A program made the position numbers and the translations under genes. From Bombyx mori (lineage: Eukaryota > Arthropoda > Insecta > Lepidoptera > Bombycidae): 64,000 nt of DNA. This document shows, in pieces, positions 25,107 through 36,972 of the stretch (the first letter of the stretch is position 1; each line of letters begins with the position of its first letter). The notes under the pieces are model-generated. The model did not search any database. It worked only from the letters and a program-made list of their open reading frames with translations, and had not been told where the DNA came from. The DNA is taken from contig NC_085116.1 of assembly GCF_030269925.1 (NCBI RefSeq), positions 4,588,001-4,652,000 of the forward strand, read 5' to 3'.

Positions 25107-25182
25107 GACGTACCACTACCCTACCTATTTCTGCCGTGAAGCAGTAATGCGTTTCGGTTTGAAGGGTAGAGCAGCCGTTGAA
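25107..25182 (+). mobile_element. Bm1 fragment (internal piece)
   Basis: The block TACCACTACCCTACCTATTT to GGTTTGAAGGGTAGAGCAGC matches the middle of Bm1. It starts exactly where GTACCACC occurs in full copies and ends without the usual tail. Confidence 0.65.
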
Positions 25183-26011
25183 AATGCACGGGTTAGTTTT
25201 TAATCATTTATCAAGCCATGTCGTTTGTCTCACGACGGTCTGTTCTTATGTACCTTTGTTATTATCCTTAAGCTCGTTTGCAGTAGATCACGTATATCAC
25301 ATAGTTTTAAAATAAGAATAAATGTTTTCTATCAGGGGTTTCATGGTTATGTGTAATCACATAATAGTGTTGGTCAGGTATCGAAAACTCTAAGATGACT
25401 TTCACACTTTAAAAACGCGGTTCGTCTGAATCACGGAGAATATACTTAGTATTTTCGTTGGTAGTAAATGACACTAAAAAGAGAGATCTGTTATCACCTT
25501 ATGAAAGGTCGTATTAGTTTAGCGGACGCGAAATTAAGCGCACCCTTCAATTTTAGAGGCGGTGAAAGATGGCGGTCTTGACACGACGACAAGGCACGGT
25601 CTTGAGTTGATGCGACAAAAAATGTGATAGCACGAAATATAATATAAAAACGTGATAGTCTGATATATTAATGATACTATTCGAATAATACAGACTTTAC
25701 GTAGAAAAACTGGTACGCAAATTTCATTACTTATCACAGCAGCGTTAATGTGATAATCGTGTTAAAGAACAATAGAACAATGAGATAATTTAGATATGCT
25801 TTTTTTGTTTTGATAAATTTCTTGATTTTCTACGGTTTTTTTTTGTAATACCAAGGAAATGATTGTTCAGTTATTCGGATACAAAGTTGCAATTATTGTT
25901 GCTTATGGAATCGGCAATGCTAGGTGGCGTTAACTAGAATTTAGATGAAACAATTAGATAACGTTGTGAGATTAAATTAAAAAAAGGAAATGTGTAGTCT
26001 AATCTGTATTA
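25183..26011. other. Spacer, nothing recognised
   Basis: No gene recognised. Confidence 0.4.
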
Positions 26012-26303
26012 TCTATATATATAAAAATGAATTGCTGTTCGTTAGTCTCGCTAAAACTCGAGAACGGCTGGACCGCTTTGGATAATTTTGGTCTTTAATT
26101 ATTTGTGGAAGTCCAGAGAAGGTTTAAAAGGTAGATAAATATAAAAATGCTCGGAATTAAATAAAAATAACAATTTTGTTTTTACTTTGATGTCCCCCCC
26201 CCGTCGGACGAATTCCTTTTGTTTGTTTTAAGTTTGTTTTATACAAAAGTTTAGGTCTTTTATTTATCGATTGAGGCACTACAGAGTCTGCCGGGTCAGC
26301 TAG
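26012..26303 (+). mobile_element. Helitron family A, copy 2
   Basis: 292 bp from TCTATATATATAAAAATGAA to CCGGGTCAGCTAG, inserted before T. The best-preserved of the three family A copies. It includes a CTCGAGAACGGCTGGACCG block near the 5' end. Non-autonomous: no Rep/helicase frame. Confidence 0.65.
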
Positions 26304-26635
26304 TTTTTAATATTTTTCTTTATTGCATATAGACCGGTGTGTTTCTCTGTGAAACGTTTATTCCTGAAAAACTGCTGCCTGTAGCAACGCATTTCCCGGT
26401 GGACAGTTTCCCCGGGCCCGAAATAAAACAATGTAAAGTTTCAGGAATAGCCATGGTCGGAAATAGAGTGAGTGCGGACGGTGACGTGTCCTTGGCGGCG
26501 GCTGGCGCGTATTGCTCAAAATATGTCATTAGCAGAGCGCCGCTGGACGTCGCTCCGGGAATCTTGGAAAGACGACGGCTGCATCGCTTAAACATTCACT
26601 AAGGTTTTCTAAAGATGTTTTCGTAAAATATCTAA

Positions 26636-26863
26636 TCTATATTAATTTTAAAATCTACAGTGGTTTTTACGGATGTTCAGTCATAACTACTGAACCATGC
26701 ATCTGATTGACTTGAAACTGGGTATCCATAATATAGGCAATATTTATATGAGCGTTGGACTCCCTACACCAGTTGCGGGGGCGTTAATGTTGAGAATCTT
26801 TGTGGGGGTGAGAAATAATAATGTTAATTTTAAATGCCCAGCGAAGCGGACGAGTACAGCTAG
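26636..26863 (+). mobile_element. Helitron-like element, family C relative
   Basis: 228 bp from TCTATATTAATTTTAAAATC to CCAGCGAAGCGGACGAGTAC followed by AGCTAG and T. The imperfect GC hairpin just before CTAG is a Helitron 3' end. The 270 bp between this and the previous Helitron is an unexplained GC-richer segment (see findings). Confidence 0.55.
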
Positions 26864-27227
26864 TATCTTATAAAAACTTTTGTGCAAATATCTGTGCAGT
26901 TATAAAATAATGTAATTTATTCCGTCTTAAGCGATATTTCTAAATTTTGCGATTTGCAATGTATAACTATTCCGCTATGGCTATGTATTTAATTACCTCA
27001 ATACTAATTTCCTGTTTCATACCGTTTCGCTTGACTATGTAACGCATGATTTACATGAGTTTGTGTTTTCATTGAAATCTCGTATATTAGGCGTGGAATG
27101 GTTTATAGTCATGACAAGTGATAGATAGCATCGGAAACTCGTTTGTCTGATCTTTAGTCATTAAGGAAACGATAACGTAGGCACGCTATCATCAATTTAT
27201 CTGCGATTTAACCGTTTAAAATGAAAG
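26864..27227. other. Spacer, nothing recognised
   Basis: No gene recognised. Confidence 0.4.
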
Positions 27228-27345
27228 CAAGGCATACATACGGGCTTACGGCCCACCTGATAGTTGGTTATTGTCACCCATTGACATCAGCAATGATAGG
27301 GACAGAACCAACCTGCTGCCTACCGTTAAAGAATCAATACTGTTT
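27228..27345 (-). mobile_element. CR1/L2-like LINE 3' end, relic
   Basis: ACGGCCCACCTGATAGTTGG, ATCAGCAATGATAGGGACAG and CTGCTGCCTACCG match the 3' end of 18889-19770 on the minus strand, with deletions. Confidence 0.55.
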
Positions 27346-28006
27346 ACCATATGGTGTGAGATGCAATGAGTTCATGTAAAGCCACCTGCTCTTCATATTA
27401 ATCAAAGTTTGTCCTAACAGTATTATATTACTAGTGATTCGTAAAATGTGTCCTCATTGTTTGGCAACATATAAACGCGGAAATACGCGATAGCCTCGGT
27501 AAATTGATGAGATTCTAAATGACGGCTGCTTTTGGTAGCCAAAAATTTTATCGGTAAAATATTGTAGTGGAAAATTTCGTTCTGTGTTTATTATTGTGTT
27601 TTTCTGATGCCAACGAGGGCTTCCGCTATATAGTCCACTGGTTATCACATGAACTAACTATTTAACTTATTAAATAATCTAAAAAAAAAATTAATAAACT
27701 TGAATTAAAAATAGTGTAAGAAAAAAATGTTTTCATTGTAAAAAAAAAGCGTGGGGTGCTTTTCAGGATATTATCAAAATAACCCTTTTACTCATATCTG
27801 TTTATAAAATATTTATAACTGCTGATACCATGCACCCCACGCATTTAAATTTATCGAATTAAATAAAACATACAATAGTTTAAAACACAGCCTCGTGTGC
27901 TGGAGTAATCAAATACAGGCCCAGCTCTATCGTCTACTGCGGTCCACGACAGATAGCCGATGTAGTTTGAAAAATAGTTAGGCTTTAATAAGAATAACTC
28001 TGATTA
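27346..28006. other. Spacer with an 11-bp inverted repeat
   Basis: A perfect inverted repeat GCGTGGGGTGC / GCACCCCACGC lies at about 27749-27844 (see findings). No gene recognised. Confidence 0.4.
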
Positions 28007-28432
28007 TCTATATATTAATACGTGAAGCAAAAACTTTGTATCCCTTTTTACGAAAATTGCGCGGACGGAGGAGTACGAAATTTTCCACACTTATAGAGAA
28101 TATAGAGAAGAAGTGCACAATGCTAATATTTTTTTAAAATAATGCATAAAAGATACATTAAATGAATAAAGAAAACATTACACACACTACATACCATGTA
28201 TTTGACGCACACACGCATGCATACTATTTATTGTCAAACTTTTGTTCTTGACGTCTGTTGTCAAATTGAGAATAGATTAAATATTGTTTGTCTTTGTTAA
28301 TATTTTTTATAGTGTACCTAGTTTTGGCGAAATTTGTGATTATAGAAGTATAAAATACAATCATAATAATGTACAACAAACTTACAATTCCAATTAATTA
28401 TAGTCGAATTTCGACTACTGCGGGACCTCTAG
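28007..28432 (+). mobile_element. Helitron family B, uninterrupted copy
   Basis: 426 bp from TCTATATATTAATACGTGAA to CTGCGGGACCTCTAG, before T. It contains GAAAATTGCGCGGACGGAGG and a CACACACTACATACCATG block. This copy defines the ends of the interrupted copy at 12078-13806 and of the partial ones at 30752 and 63532. Non-autonomous. Confidence 0.7.
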
Positions 28433-28904
28433 TTCCTATTAAAGCCGCTGGGATACGACCCTTAACCAAAACATCCGATATACATTACCAAATTTATGAG
28501 AACTAGGTAAAATTTGATTATCTAGAAAAAGCAAAACCGAAAGTGTTTGGTTGTAGAGCCCTTTATCTGAAAATGCCTATATTGCTTTATAGCCATGCGT
28601 AATAAAATGGAATATTTTTATTGGTAATAGAACGGCGGGCAGGGTGTAGGAAGCGCGTAGATGATGGTCAGGCGAGTGACGCGTGATCCATATAAATATA
28701 CACCGCGGTAGTGAGCGCTGTCACTGACGGTGTTGCCTTGCCGAGGTCGATTCCTCAAATGTATAACATAAAAAAGAGAACTAGTAGTAATTAAATTAAC
28801 ATTTAAATCTTTAACGTCGATAATATTTTCCTCGGCTTTCGCAGGTCTTAGACATAATTAAAAGTACTTTTTAACAAAAACTTATATTATAATTATAATA
28901 AATA
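28433..28904. other. Spacer, nothing recognised
   Basis: No gene recognised. Confidence 0.4.
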
Positions 28905-29135
28905 ATTGGGAACGAATCAAGGACGGTCATCCGACCCCAAATTAGGGTTTCCTGTGTTATGGGTACCAAAGACTAACATACATACTTATATACGTTTTAA
29001 ATAAATATAAACATATATAGATAATAAACATCCAGATAAAGGGCAAACAAATCTGTTCATCACACGAATGTTTGCCAGATGTAGGAATTGAACCCACGAA
29101 CCTCGGCGGAACAGCCAGGGCCGCTAATTATTGCA
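28905..29135 (-). mobile_element. tRNA-type SINE (not Bm1)
   Basis: On the minus strand the head has a GGTTCAATTCC box-B-like motif (GGAATTGAACC on the plus strand at about 29083), followed by CATTCGTGTGATGAACAG and AT-rich body. This is a different tRNA-related SINE from Bm1. The 3' end near 28905 is uncertain. Confidence 0.5.
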
Positions 29136-29199
29136 TCATAAAATCAGTCAAAATAAGTAAAAAAGATTACAGTTTTCGTGATCACGGACGACTGAAACG

Positions 29200-29832
29200 T
29201 GAAAGAAGGGAGCCCGCTTAAGAAACTGTATTTTCTTGCTCGACTTGCGAGTGCACTATCTCGCAGAAGGAAGGCGGCGGGGCGCGTGAGAGTCGCACAA
29301 TCCCGCTACCGTCGAGCGGGGGCCAAGGAGGCAGATCTCGCCCAAGCCCTGGCCCTCTAAGTGCTTCGGGTCCCCCTCACATGTCGGTCTGAGGACCGGC
29401 GAGGGGAGCTTAAGAAGACGACGTGCAAGCTGCTCTGCACACGTTTTACGCAAGAGCATCCGGGTGATGGAAGGCCGGCTATCCTCGACCCACGCTGGTT
29501 CTGGTCCAGCGGGTTATTCCGTAGGATAGCTCACTCTGACCGGCGCCATCTAGGCGGGCTTCGGATAGCCTGCCGACCGAGAGAGCTGGTGGTCGTGGCG
29601 CGACGACCGCCGGTCCGGCGTCCCGAGGGGGAGGGTGGTGAGAGAGATGTGACCCGTACTAAACGCTTCACTTTCCCCCCTTTGCCTTTTCATGAGTTCT
29701 GTCTCATGCGAGGTTTGGACTTTGGTTGTTGAGCGACAGGAGGTTTTAGTCAGTTCGATTCTGACATGCCCCGCCTTCCATCCCCAGTGGAGGGCGGAAG
29801 TACGGCGATTTCCTCCTGACAAAAAAAAAAGG
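29200..29832 (+). mobile_element. R1-like LINE 3' end with poly(A)
   Basis: A GC-rich segment that ends in a run of A at 29820-29832, as a retroposed copy would. The first part reads as the C-terminal end of an ORF2 protein in frame, RRRKAAGRVRVAQSRYRRAG then KEADLAQALAL and a stop at about 29358. The rest is 3' untranslated sequence with TTTTAGTCAGTTCGATTCTG near its end. No RT motif is present, so it is heavily 5'-truncated. The R1-clade assignment is an inference. Confidence 0.5.
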
Positions 29833-30391
29833 TGTTGATAAGCAGATTGGTCCTTTCAGTGTTAAATAAATGTTGACCTTTAGTCATGCGATTGAAGTCA
29901 TGTTTAAACTGTAATGCTTGATTTCCAAAATCCGAGGCTGAAATAGATAGATTAGCGACCTAGATATGTGGGGGGGGGGGTCATAACACAACACATCCTA
30001 CAACATTGAAGTAGGTTTGATTTAATTATATTATAAATATAATAGTTTTTCTTCATCGTTAAAGTTCGTTATTCCGTACTTCTTCACTACTGCGCAAAAA
30101 TATGTATTCTTTTTTTTCTTTCTTTCTTCCTCTTATTTGAAGAATAGGACAGTCGATGTAACAAAGCAAATCTAAACCTAGACGGAAGAGCTTTCGGAGC
30201 CCTAATGTTACACAGTTACCAGATCTCATTGAAATCAAACAATCGATGCTGCTCCACTTTCAAACATGAAATCGAAGTCTCAATTGTAATTGTCTCTTAA
30301 AATCCGTCCAGTCGTTTGGATGTAAAAACGTAATAAACAAATAAACAGAAGCGAATAATATAATTTTATTTTATTTTAATATTATTTCAAT
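29833..30391. other. Spacer, nothing recognised
   Basis: No gene recognised; a pyrimidine-rich run lies near 30110-30135. Confidence 0.4.
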
Positions 30392-30508
30392 CTATGGTAG
30401 GCAGCGACTTGGCTGTGCCTCTGGCGTTGCTGAAGTCCACGAGCGACGGTAACCACTTAACATCAGGTGGGCCGTGCGCTCATCTGCCTATACCGGTAAT
30501 AAAAAAAT
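30392..30508 (+). mobile_element. CR1/L2-like LINE 3' end, short copy
   Basis: GGTAGGCAGCGACTTGGCTG, GGCGTTGCTGAAGTCCACGA and CATCAGGTGGGCCGTGCGCT, then AATAAAAAAAT, match the terminal ~110 bp of the LINE at 18889-19770 in the opposite orientation. Confidence 0.7.
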
Positions 30509-30649
30509 ATAATAATAATGTTAGCAATTTATACCTTAGTCTTTTATATATTATACATTTGTTGTTGTTTCTCGTTTTCTGTTTTTGTTATGTAGCTTTT
30601 AGTGTAGACATTGCTTTTTAAATTACTTTTATTATTTATTTAGTAGACG

Positions 30650-30745
30650 TAAGAGTTTCGAGTTCTTTGGACACATTGCCAGAAAGAGAGGTGACAATTT
30701 ACAAAAACTGCTGGTAGGACGCAAGGTATGCGGAAGAAAGCTCAG
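30650..30745 (+). pseudogene. LINE ORF2 scrap
   Basis: The frame reading FEFFGHIARKRGDNLQKLLV then GRKVCGRKLSS resembles the C-terminal FGHIARR-type block of LINE ORF2 proteins. Only about 30 residues remain; the clade cannot be fixed. Confidence 0.45.
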
Positions 30746-30751
30746 TAGTAG

Positions 30752-30943
30752 TCAAGTAGTGTGTGTAATGTTTTCTTTATTTATTTAATGTATCTTTTAA
30801 GCATTCTTTAAAAAAAATATTAGCATTGTGCACTTCTTCTTCATATTTTCTATAAGTGTGGAAAATTTCATACTCCTCCGTCCGCGCAATTTTCGTAAAA
30901 AGGGATACTAAGTTTCTGCTTCACGTATTAATATATAGGTTTA
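30752..30943 (-). mobile_element. Helitron family B, 5' half only
   Basis: Minus-strand match to the first ~190 bp of 28007-28432, from the TATATTAATACGTGAAGCAG end to the ACATTACACACACTACT block. The 3' half with CTAG is missing. Confidence 0.65.
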
Positions 30944-31564
30944 AAAAAAAAATACATATATAAAAATTATTAACAATTGTAATTAAAATAATTATTATGC
31001 TAGGTACTATATGATAATGAATCACGAGCAATGAGTCATTGCTTTCTGTATTAGTTTAAGTATCCAACGTGTGTGTTTTATGATGCGCATCTTTCAACAC
31101 ATTTTATTTTCTTGTATGACGATCGTTGCTAAAAGAATTGTAGTCTGTATGTCAATCTTTCAAGCGACGTGAGTCACGTTCAGAAATATGGATGGCTATA
31201 GAGAAACTTCTGAACAGGTGCCCATGTAAAAAAAACAGTTAATTATACATATCGGATGGATTTTTTTTAAGGAAATCATGTTTATACGTCATCATTGCCT
31301 ACATTTATTTTACGCGTCAATAAAAGAATACGTTTATGCAATGCGAACGTAATGAAACGTTCGCGTCAGTCACCCGCTGTATTAGCGCGTAGCAGCCCAC
31401 GCGGCTACCAAATGAAAATATGCTTGACCAAGTCAGCTGCCAAAGAAATTAAATAGAGGGAATTTTTCATACGAACAGACATGCATGAACAATAGGTCTC
31501 GTTTAGAAGAGAAGGACGGGAGTGACGCGACTGAGAGCGGCTGTTCTTTTCCTGTTTACGACCT
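30944..31564. other. Spacer, nothing recognised
   Basis: No gene recognised. Confidence 0.4.
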
Positions 31565-31741
31565 GTGTGCTTAGTGCGAGTTTTTTAACGTTCTCGATAG
31601 CGTAAAAGTTACCTCATATTTGTATGGAACGGGATCGTTCGCCTACGTTTGCCGTTAGGGGCGCTATTCTCAATGCATTGGTACAAAGTTGGGTTAACTT
31701 TTACGCTAGCAAGAACGTTAAAAAACTCGCACTAAGCACAC
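31565..31741. mobile_element. Palindromic MITE, family M1
   Basis: 177 bp with long inverted termini: GTGTGCTTAGTGCGAGTTTT at the left is repeated in reverse complement at the right (CTCGCACTAAGCACAC). The arms continue through AACGTTCTCGATAGCGTAAA. Further copies at 39258, 40889 and 61591. No coding capacity; the superfamily is unknown because no clear target duplication is visible. Confidence 0.7.
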
Positions 31742-32640
31742 TGTCCCGTAGTTATTTAGAACCACTTTGTGCCGAATTGTTTGAAACAATTACAGCATTC
31801 TAACTGTCGAACGTTGACAATTAATGAACGTTATTTGTACGTGTTTAATGAATTTTTATTGTTTTCCAAACGTAAATAGATTTCACTCCGAATGTTTGGA
31901 TGCAGCAACTGAGCCAATGTAATAAATAAAAAATCAATTAAGCGGCGACTAGCCGCGCTCATAATTATTTTATGTTCATATAAAACATAAAGTAAACTCA
32001 CACATAGCAGTAGACGATTTAGCGCCGGAGCAGGTCTCGAGTTAATTTCGGACATAAGTGAAGCTAAAATAGCTCCAACAAATTTGTGCTTACGAACTTT
32101 GTTACATTTGGATTAAATTGTTTGCTAAATACAACATTCTGTGCACACCAATGTTTTATGTTGGTGAAGTGGTGAGGGCAACCTGTTTCATTGAAACCGA
32201 CTAGAAGTAGAAATATTAATTAAGATCTTAACACTCAAAGAATCTATTGAGTTAAATTTATAGCCTTTAAACATGATTTTTTTTTCAAGGCAACCACAAT
32301 AGAAAATTATTGAAAAAGCATTCAACAATTTACCCATTGTTCATTTTGTGACGAACAAAGTCCGGTGAGTATTTGCGGAAACATCTTTCCTATCGTGACC
32401 CACATACCAGGACATGCACCGTGCACGCTGGCAGAATTAGCAGTTGATACGAGAATACAAACTTTAACGTGTAGATGTAAGGCAGCGTTTTCTTTATACA
32501 TATTTTGTGAAAGTTTTATTTTCCGATGTCATTTGTCCCCGGGGATCCAGTGTCGTTAATTAAGCGATGTTGTAGTGAAAATATGTAGAGCAGAGGTTTT
32601 TTACGGACTCTTTTTGTAGTCACTGAGGAATTTCGATGTC
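31742..32640. other. Spacer, nothing recognised
   Basis: A 74-codon open frame at 31831-32055 (minus) starts with ATG and has a GTGAGT that could be a donor site after LLLC, but there is no partner exon I can support. Confidence 0.4.
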
Positions 32641-33061
32641 GTCGTGGCCTAAAGGATAAGACGTCCGCTGCATTCGTATGAAGCGATGCACCGGTGTTCG
32701 AATCCCGCAGGCGGGTACCAATTTTTCTAATGAAATACTCTAGTACTCAACAAATGCTCACGATTGACTTCCACGATGAAGGAATAACATCGTGTAATAA
32801 AAATCAAATCCGCAAAATTATAATTTGGGTAAATACTGGTGGTAGGACCTCTTAGGTATCACCACCCCGCCTATTTCTACCGTGAAGCAGCAATGCGTTT
32901 CGGTTTGAAGAGTGGGTAACCATTGTAACTATACTGAGACCTTAAAACTTATATCTCGAGGTGGGTGGCGCATTTACGTTGTAGATTTCTATGGGTTCCA
33001 GTAACCACTTGACATCAGGTGGGCTGTGAGCTCGTCCATCCATCTAAGCAATAAAAAAAAA
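32641..33061 (+). mobile_element. Bm1 SINE, nearly full length
   Basis: Opens with GTCGTGGCCTAAAGGATAAG (tRNA-like box A region) and GGTGTTCGAATCCCGC (box B), and ends CTAAGCAATAAAAAAAA. A deletion of about 18 bp removes the GTGAGTCCGCGCGGG part of the body. Confidence 0.85.
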
Positions 33062-34568
33062 GTTGTTGTTGGAAAATGTTTGAGATGATATAATCAAATT
33101 TATTATTCACCACCAGCCAAATTTACTGTCAACTCATATCTACCTCTTAAAGTGTTTTTTGAAATGCATTTCAAGAGAGCAATTTTACAGGTAGGTATCT
33201 CACGGTTCTAGGGTAAATTCCGCTTATCGGTATTTTCCAAATACTATAAAATATAGTTCTTGAATTGTCTTTAGTTTTAATTATTTTTGTAATTTTGAAT
33301 TTTGATATTTATGATTGAAGAAATTTACATTTTGTAAGCTTAATGTACCTATAAAAATGACAAATCCAGTAGTTTCTGCACAGTGAAACAAATTTAGGGT
33401 TAGAGCAACTCGACTATACAAAATGAGTAGGTACTTTTTTTTGGCGGCTGTGTTACAATTGCTGCTAATAATACTGCTGATAGTGTATGATTTAAAAAAA
33501 TGTGTTTTATTTGTACTTTCACTAAATAAGACTAAAAAATGTGACAAAATCTTTTAATAATTATACTAAGACTTGCGAAAAATATTGGAATGAGATCTAT
33601 CTATGATAGTTGTATGGCAGAAATTAGTAAGAAGAAAGAATGTAAGTTGTGTCTGTTTATTAAATACCATGCCATTTGCTTGCTATGGTATTTTAGTGGA
33701 CGAAGCCGATTTTATTTAGCAAAATTAAAATTTCCAATGTAGGTACGCATAAATTCGTAGAAAGCGTGTTTTGTACAACAGCTCGCAGAACTCTGCAGTT
33801 TTGATATTTTCTGTCAGTACAATATAAATTTTGATCAAAAATTGTGTGGGCGCATACATACGTTACGTCAATAAATACAACAGTACATTGTTAACTGCCT
33901 CACGTGCTCACGGCGCATTACAATGTAATTAACGAAAACACAGTGAATTATATAGCGGTTTAATTACACGACCGATGATTACCACGGACACTGTTTATAT
34001 TTGCATAAGGCATGTACCACCACATAAAGTTCTTGTTATGTAAACAAAATTATAATTTATGTACCGGCCGATCATCATATTTATTCTAGGCCACATATTA
34101 AGTACTTTAGCTATTTCGATTTTATTGAAATAATTTTGTGGCTGTTAGAAAGTTGGTCACATCGGAAAGGGATGGTCGTGTCGGTACTTTGATATTGCTG
34201 TTGTTAATGAGAAATGGTGATGATAAAACAGGTAAATTAATTCATGTCCCGTCTGGTATTTAGCGGTTATTAATATCGACAGAGACAGATTCTTGAGCCT
34301 TTGAGCAGATGTCTTATTTGTGTTTACAAGGGTCAAAATCGATTTTTTTCATATTTAAACAGTTTGTATTTACTACGCGTATTAAGCAACCATGGCAAAA
34401 AAATACATGGCATAAGATTAAAAAAAAAAAAAACTGTTGTTTTGATTAAGCATACCTTAACTATCGCTTAAACTCCACACACACATCTGAGCATGAAACT
34501 GTAAGTATTATGCTTACAATTAAAGATTGTGTTCTACGAAATTTGTAAATATAGAAAATATAGCGACC
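33062..34568. other. Spacer, nothing recognised
   Basis: No gene or clear repeat recognised. Confidence 0.4.
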
Positions 34569-34850
34569 TTACCAGAGTCGACTACACCAATTTAGAAATG
34601 CATTATCGATACGAATTGCTGCTGGTGTCCCTGAAGATAAGTTAATAGCCATTCTGCGCTTTAAGAAAGCTATTAATATAGGACGGAATAACCAAGATGA
34701 TGTCATAATAGTGACAATTAAAAAAATCAATGAATACCAGTACTTTGATTTGAGATTCATCATTTACTGCTCTCATGCCTTCAATAAGTTTAACATTTAT
34801 TCTTTGTAATCGATCACTTTTCATCACTAACTTATCAGGTGACAATTGTG
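34569..34850 (-). pseudogene. LINE reverse transcriptase scrap
   Basis: Two minus-strand frames together keep part of an RT domain: KLIEGMRAVNDESQIKVLVF followed by IDFFN, the block that precedes the first catalytic Asp (LVDFSNAFN in relatives), and after a frameshift a RIDNAFLNWCSRL piece. Resembles CR1/L2 or jockey-group LINEs. Frameshifted and truncated at both sides. Confidence 0.5.
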
Positions 34851-36067
34851 TTTTCTTGTAACCTTGGGAGGCGTATATAACATAATATGGTATACCTAAT
34901 CATGATAGATTATTATTATTATTTATTGAAACAAGTAATTTCAGAAGCGCAACCAAGTCGTTGCGTAATGCTGAAAATTTTAATCTTTTTATTTTTTAGA
35001 AAATATTTGATACTGCCTCCTTTTGCCGTCCTGCACAGTCGTATAACTTAATTTGAGTAGTCCGGGGGCGTCTTGGGCACAGGTACTAAATTACGGAAGC
35101 TTCGAACATATCGCTATGAACTATATGCTTAATGTCTAATAGTAATAGAAATTCAGTAAATTTTTTATTTTGTATTCTGGCGTAGATAAGCCGATGATTT
35201 CATGAGTTCCTTGATCTATTTTGCCTTGAAATTGACTATTTATAATGAAATGGTGATGATGAATAAAAGACACTATAGCTCATTGAATTCGTTTGCAGAA
35301 AAAAATCGTATTAAATTCCAGTTATTCTGTACTTAAGTCGGAAGTAGGCACACAATTTGAACCAATTTGCATTCCTTTCATGAAACTAAGTATTGGCATA
35401 TTATAGTTTAATACTAATAGAGAAATAGACACTAATTATGCAAACGTTAACGGTTCTTGCTCCATTAGTAAGAACATTCAAAATATTTGCATTCCTATTC
35501 GTAAACAGTCCACTAAATCGAAGCAAAACTCGAAAACTGTAGTGGTTTTAGCATTACAACTTCATTAGCTAACGACAAAACAGTAAACAAAGGATGTCGT
35601 GCAAACCGGCAAATAGCAAACTATTCCATAAATCTAGCGTGTCATAATATTTAAACGTTCCATTCCAATAGCGCCTGTACTCAACAGGTGTAACAAACAT
35701 TTTTATTATTGGCATATTGGTCAATTGTTTTTAGATATTAAAAGTGGCTATAAATTAGTCTCCTCTCAGAATTGGCGATTGTGAGAGGATTGAGATGTTC
35801 ATGTGTAACTGTACTTTAAAATTTTGATTGTTGTATGGGTTAGAGTGTTATTGTGCTCATTGTGCTTATATCAATATCGGCTGTAAAGTTATTTTTACTC
35901 GAAAACAAGAAATAAAAACCAAAACGGTTGAATTTTTGCGAAGATGTTCAAAAGTATAAAGCTCATGTGTCAAAATGTGATTGATGTTCGGAAAAACTTG
36001 GAGGTAGGATAACGGTTTACTGAGATGAAACTAAAAAAAAGCTGACACGGGAATAATGTACTACTTT
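34851..36067. other. Spacer, nothing recognised
   Basis: No gene recognised. Confidence 0.4.
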
Positions 36068-36244
36068 AATATAAGTCTCATCATCATCAGCATCTCAGCC
36101 TATAGCTGTCCCCTGCTCAAAATAGGCCTCTCCTTCAGTGCGGCCTGTCCCTTGCCACCCGCATCCAGCGTGACCCAGCGATCTTCACTAAGTCATCGGT
36201 TCATCAGGTAGAGATGGCCTTCCCACAATGTGTTTTCCCGTACG
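36068..36244 (-). mobile_element. RTE-like LINE 3' untranslated end
   Basis: TCATCATCATCAGCATCTCA followed by GCCTATAGCTGTCCCCTGCT and AATAGGCCTCTCC is the well-known 3' end of RTE-type LINEs in Lepidoptera; read on the minus strand it ends in a GATGATGATGA microsatellite rather than poly(A). Confidence 0.5.
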
Positions 36245-36252
36245 TCTATCTA

Positions 36253-36522
36253 TCTATATATATAAAAATGAATTGCTGTTCGTTAGTCTCGCTAAAACTC
36301 GAGAACGGCCGGACCGATTTGGGTAATTTTGGTCTTAAATTATTTGTGGAAGTCTAGAGTAGATAAATATGAAAATGCTCGGAAATAAATAAAAATTACA
36401 ATTTTGTTTTTCCTTTGATATGTCCCCATCAGAGGGATTCCTTTTGTTTGTTTTAAGTTTATTTTATACAAAAGTTTAGGTCATTTATTTTGAGGCACTA
36501 CGAAGTCTGCGGGGTCAGCTAG
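36253..36522 (+). mobile_element. Helitron family A, copy 3
   Basis: 270 bp from TCTATATATATAAAAATGAA to GGGGTCAGCTAG before T. A short internal deletion removes the GAAGGTTTAAAAGG region present in the copy at 26012. Confidence 0.65.
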
Positions 36523-36553
36523 TATATAATATAAGTCTACTTTAGTTTAATTT

Positions 36554-36972
36554 AAGGGATAAGACGCCCGATGTTTCTATTCGTATCGAGCATTGTGATT
36601 ATCCTCCCACAGACAGGGAGCATTTTTTATTACGAAATACATACATAGGTACCTACCTATACTTGACAAGCGTTCACAAACGACTTCCACGATTAAGGAT
36701 TATTAAAATTGTGTGAATAGCATCAAACCTGCAAAATTTCTATAATTGCGTAATTAGTGGGGGCAGGGCGGAGGTGTCACACGCATGGGTAAGGTTATTC
36801 CATTCTGCTTATTTCTGCAGCAGTCTTTTCGGCTTAAAAGGGGGGAAAGCTGTTATGAAAAATTTAAACTTCAACGTCAAGTTTTAAAGTGGATGTTGGT
36901 ATGGACGTTACAATGTCTACGGGTTTCAGTAATCATTTAATACCATATGGGCCGTGTGCAAGTCGAATAAAA
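36554..36972 (+). mobile_element. Bm1-like SINE, old and diverged
   Basis: Keeps the tRNA-like start (AGGGATAAGACGCCCGATG), the GACTTCCACGATTAAGGATTA block and the final TACCATATGGGCCGTGTGCA block, all with many changes. An older member of the Bm1 lineage. Confidence 0.55.
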
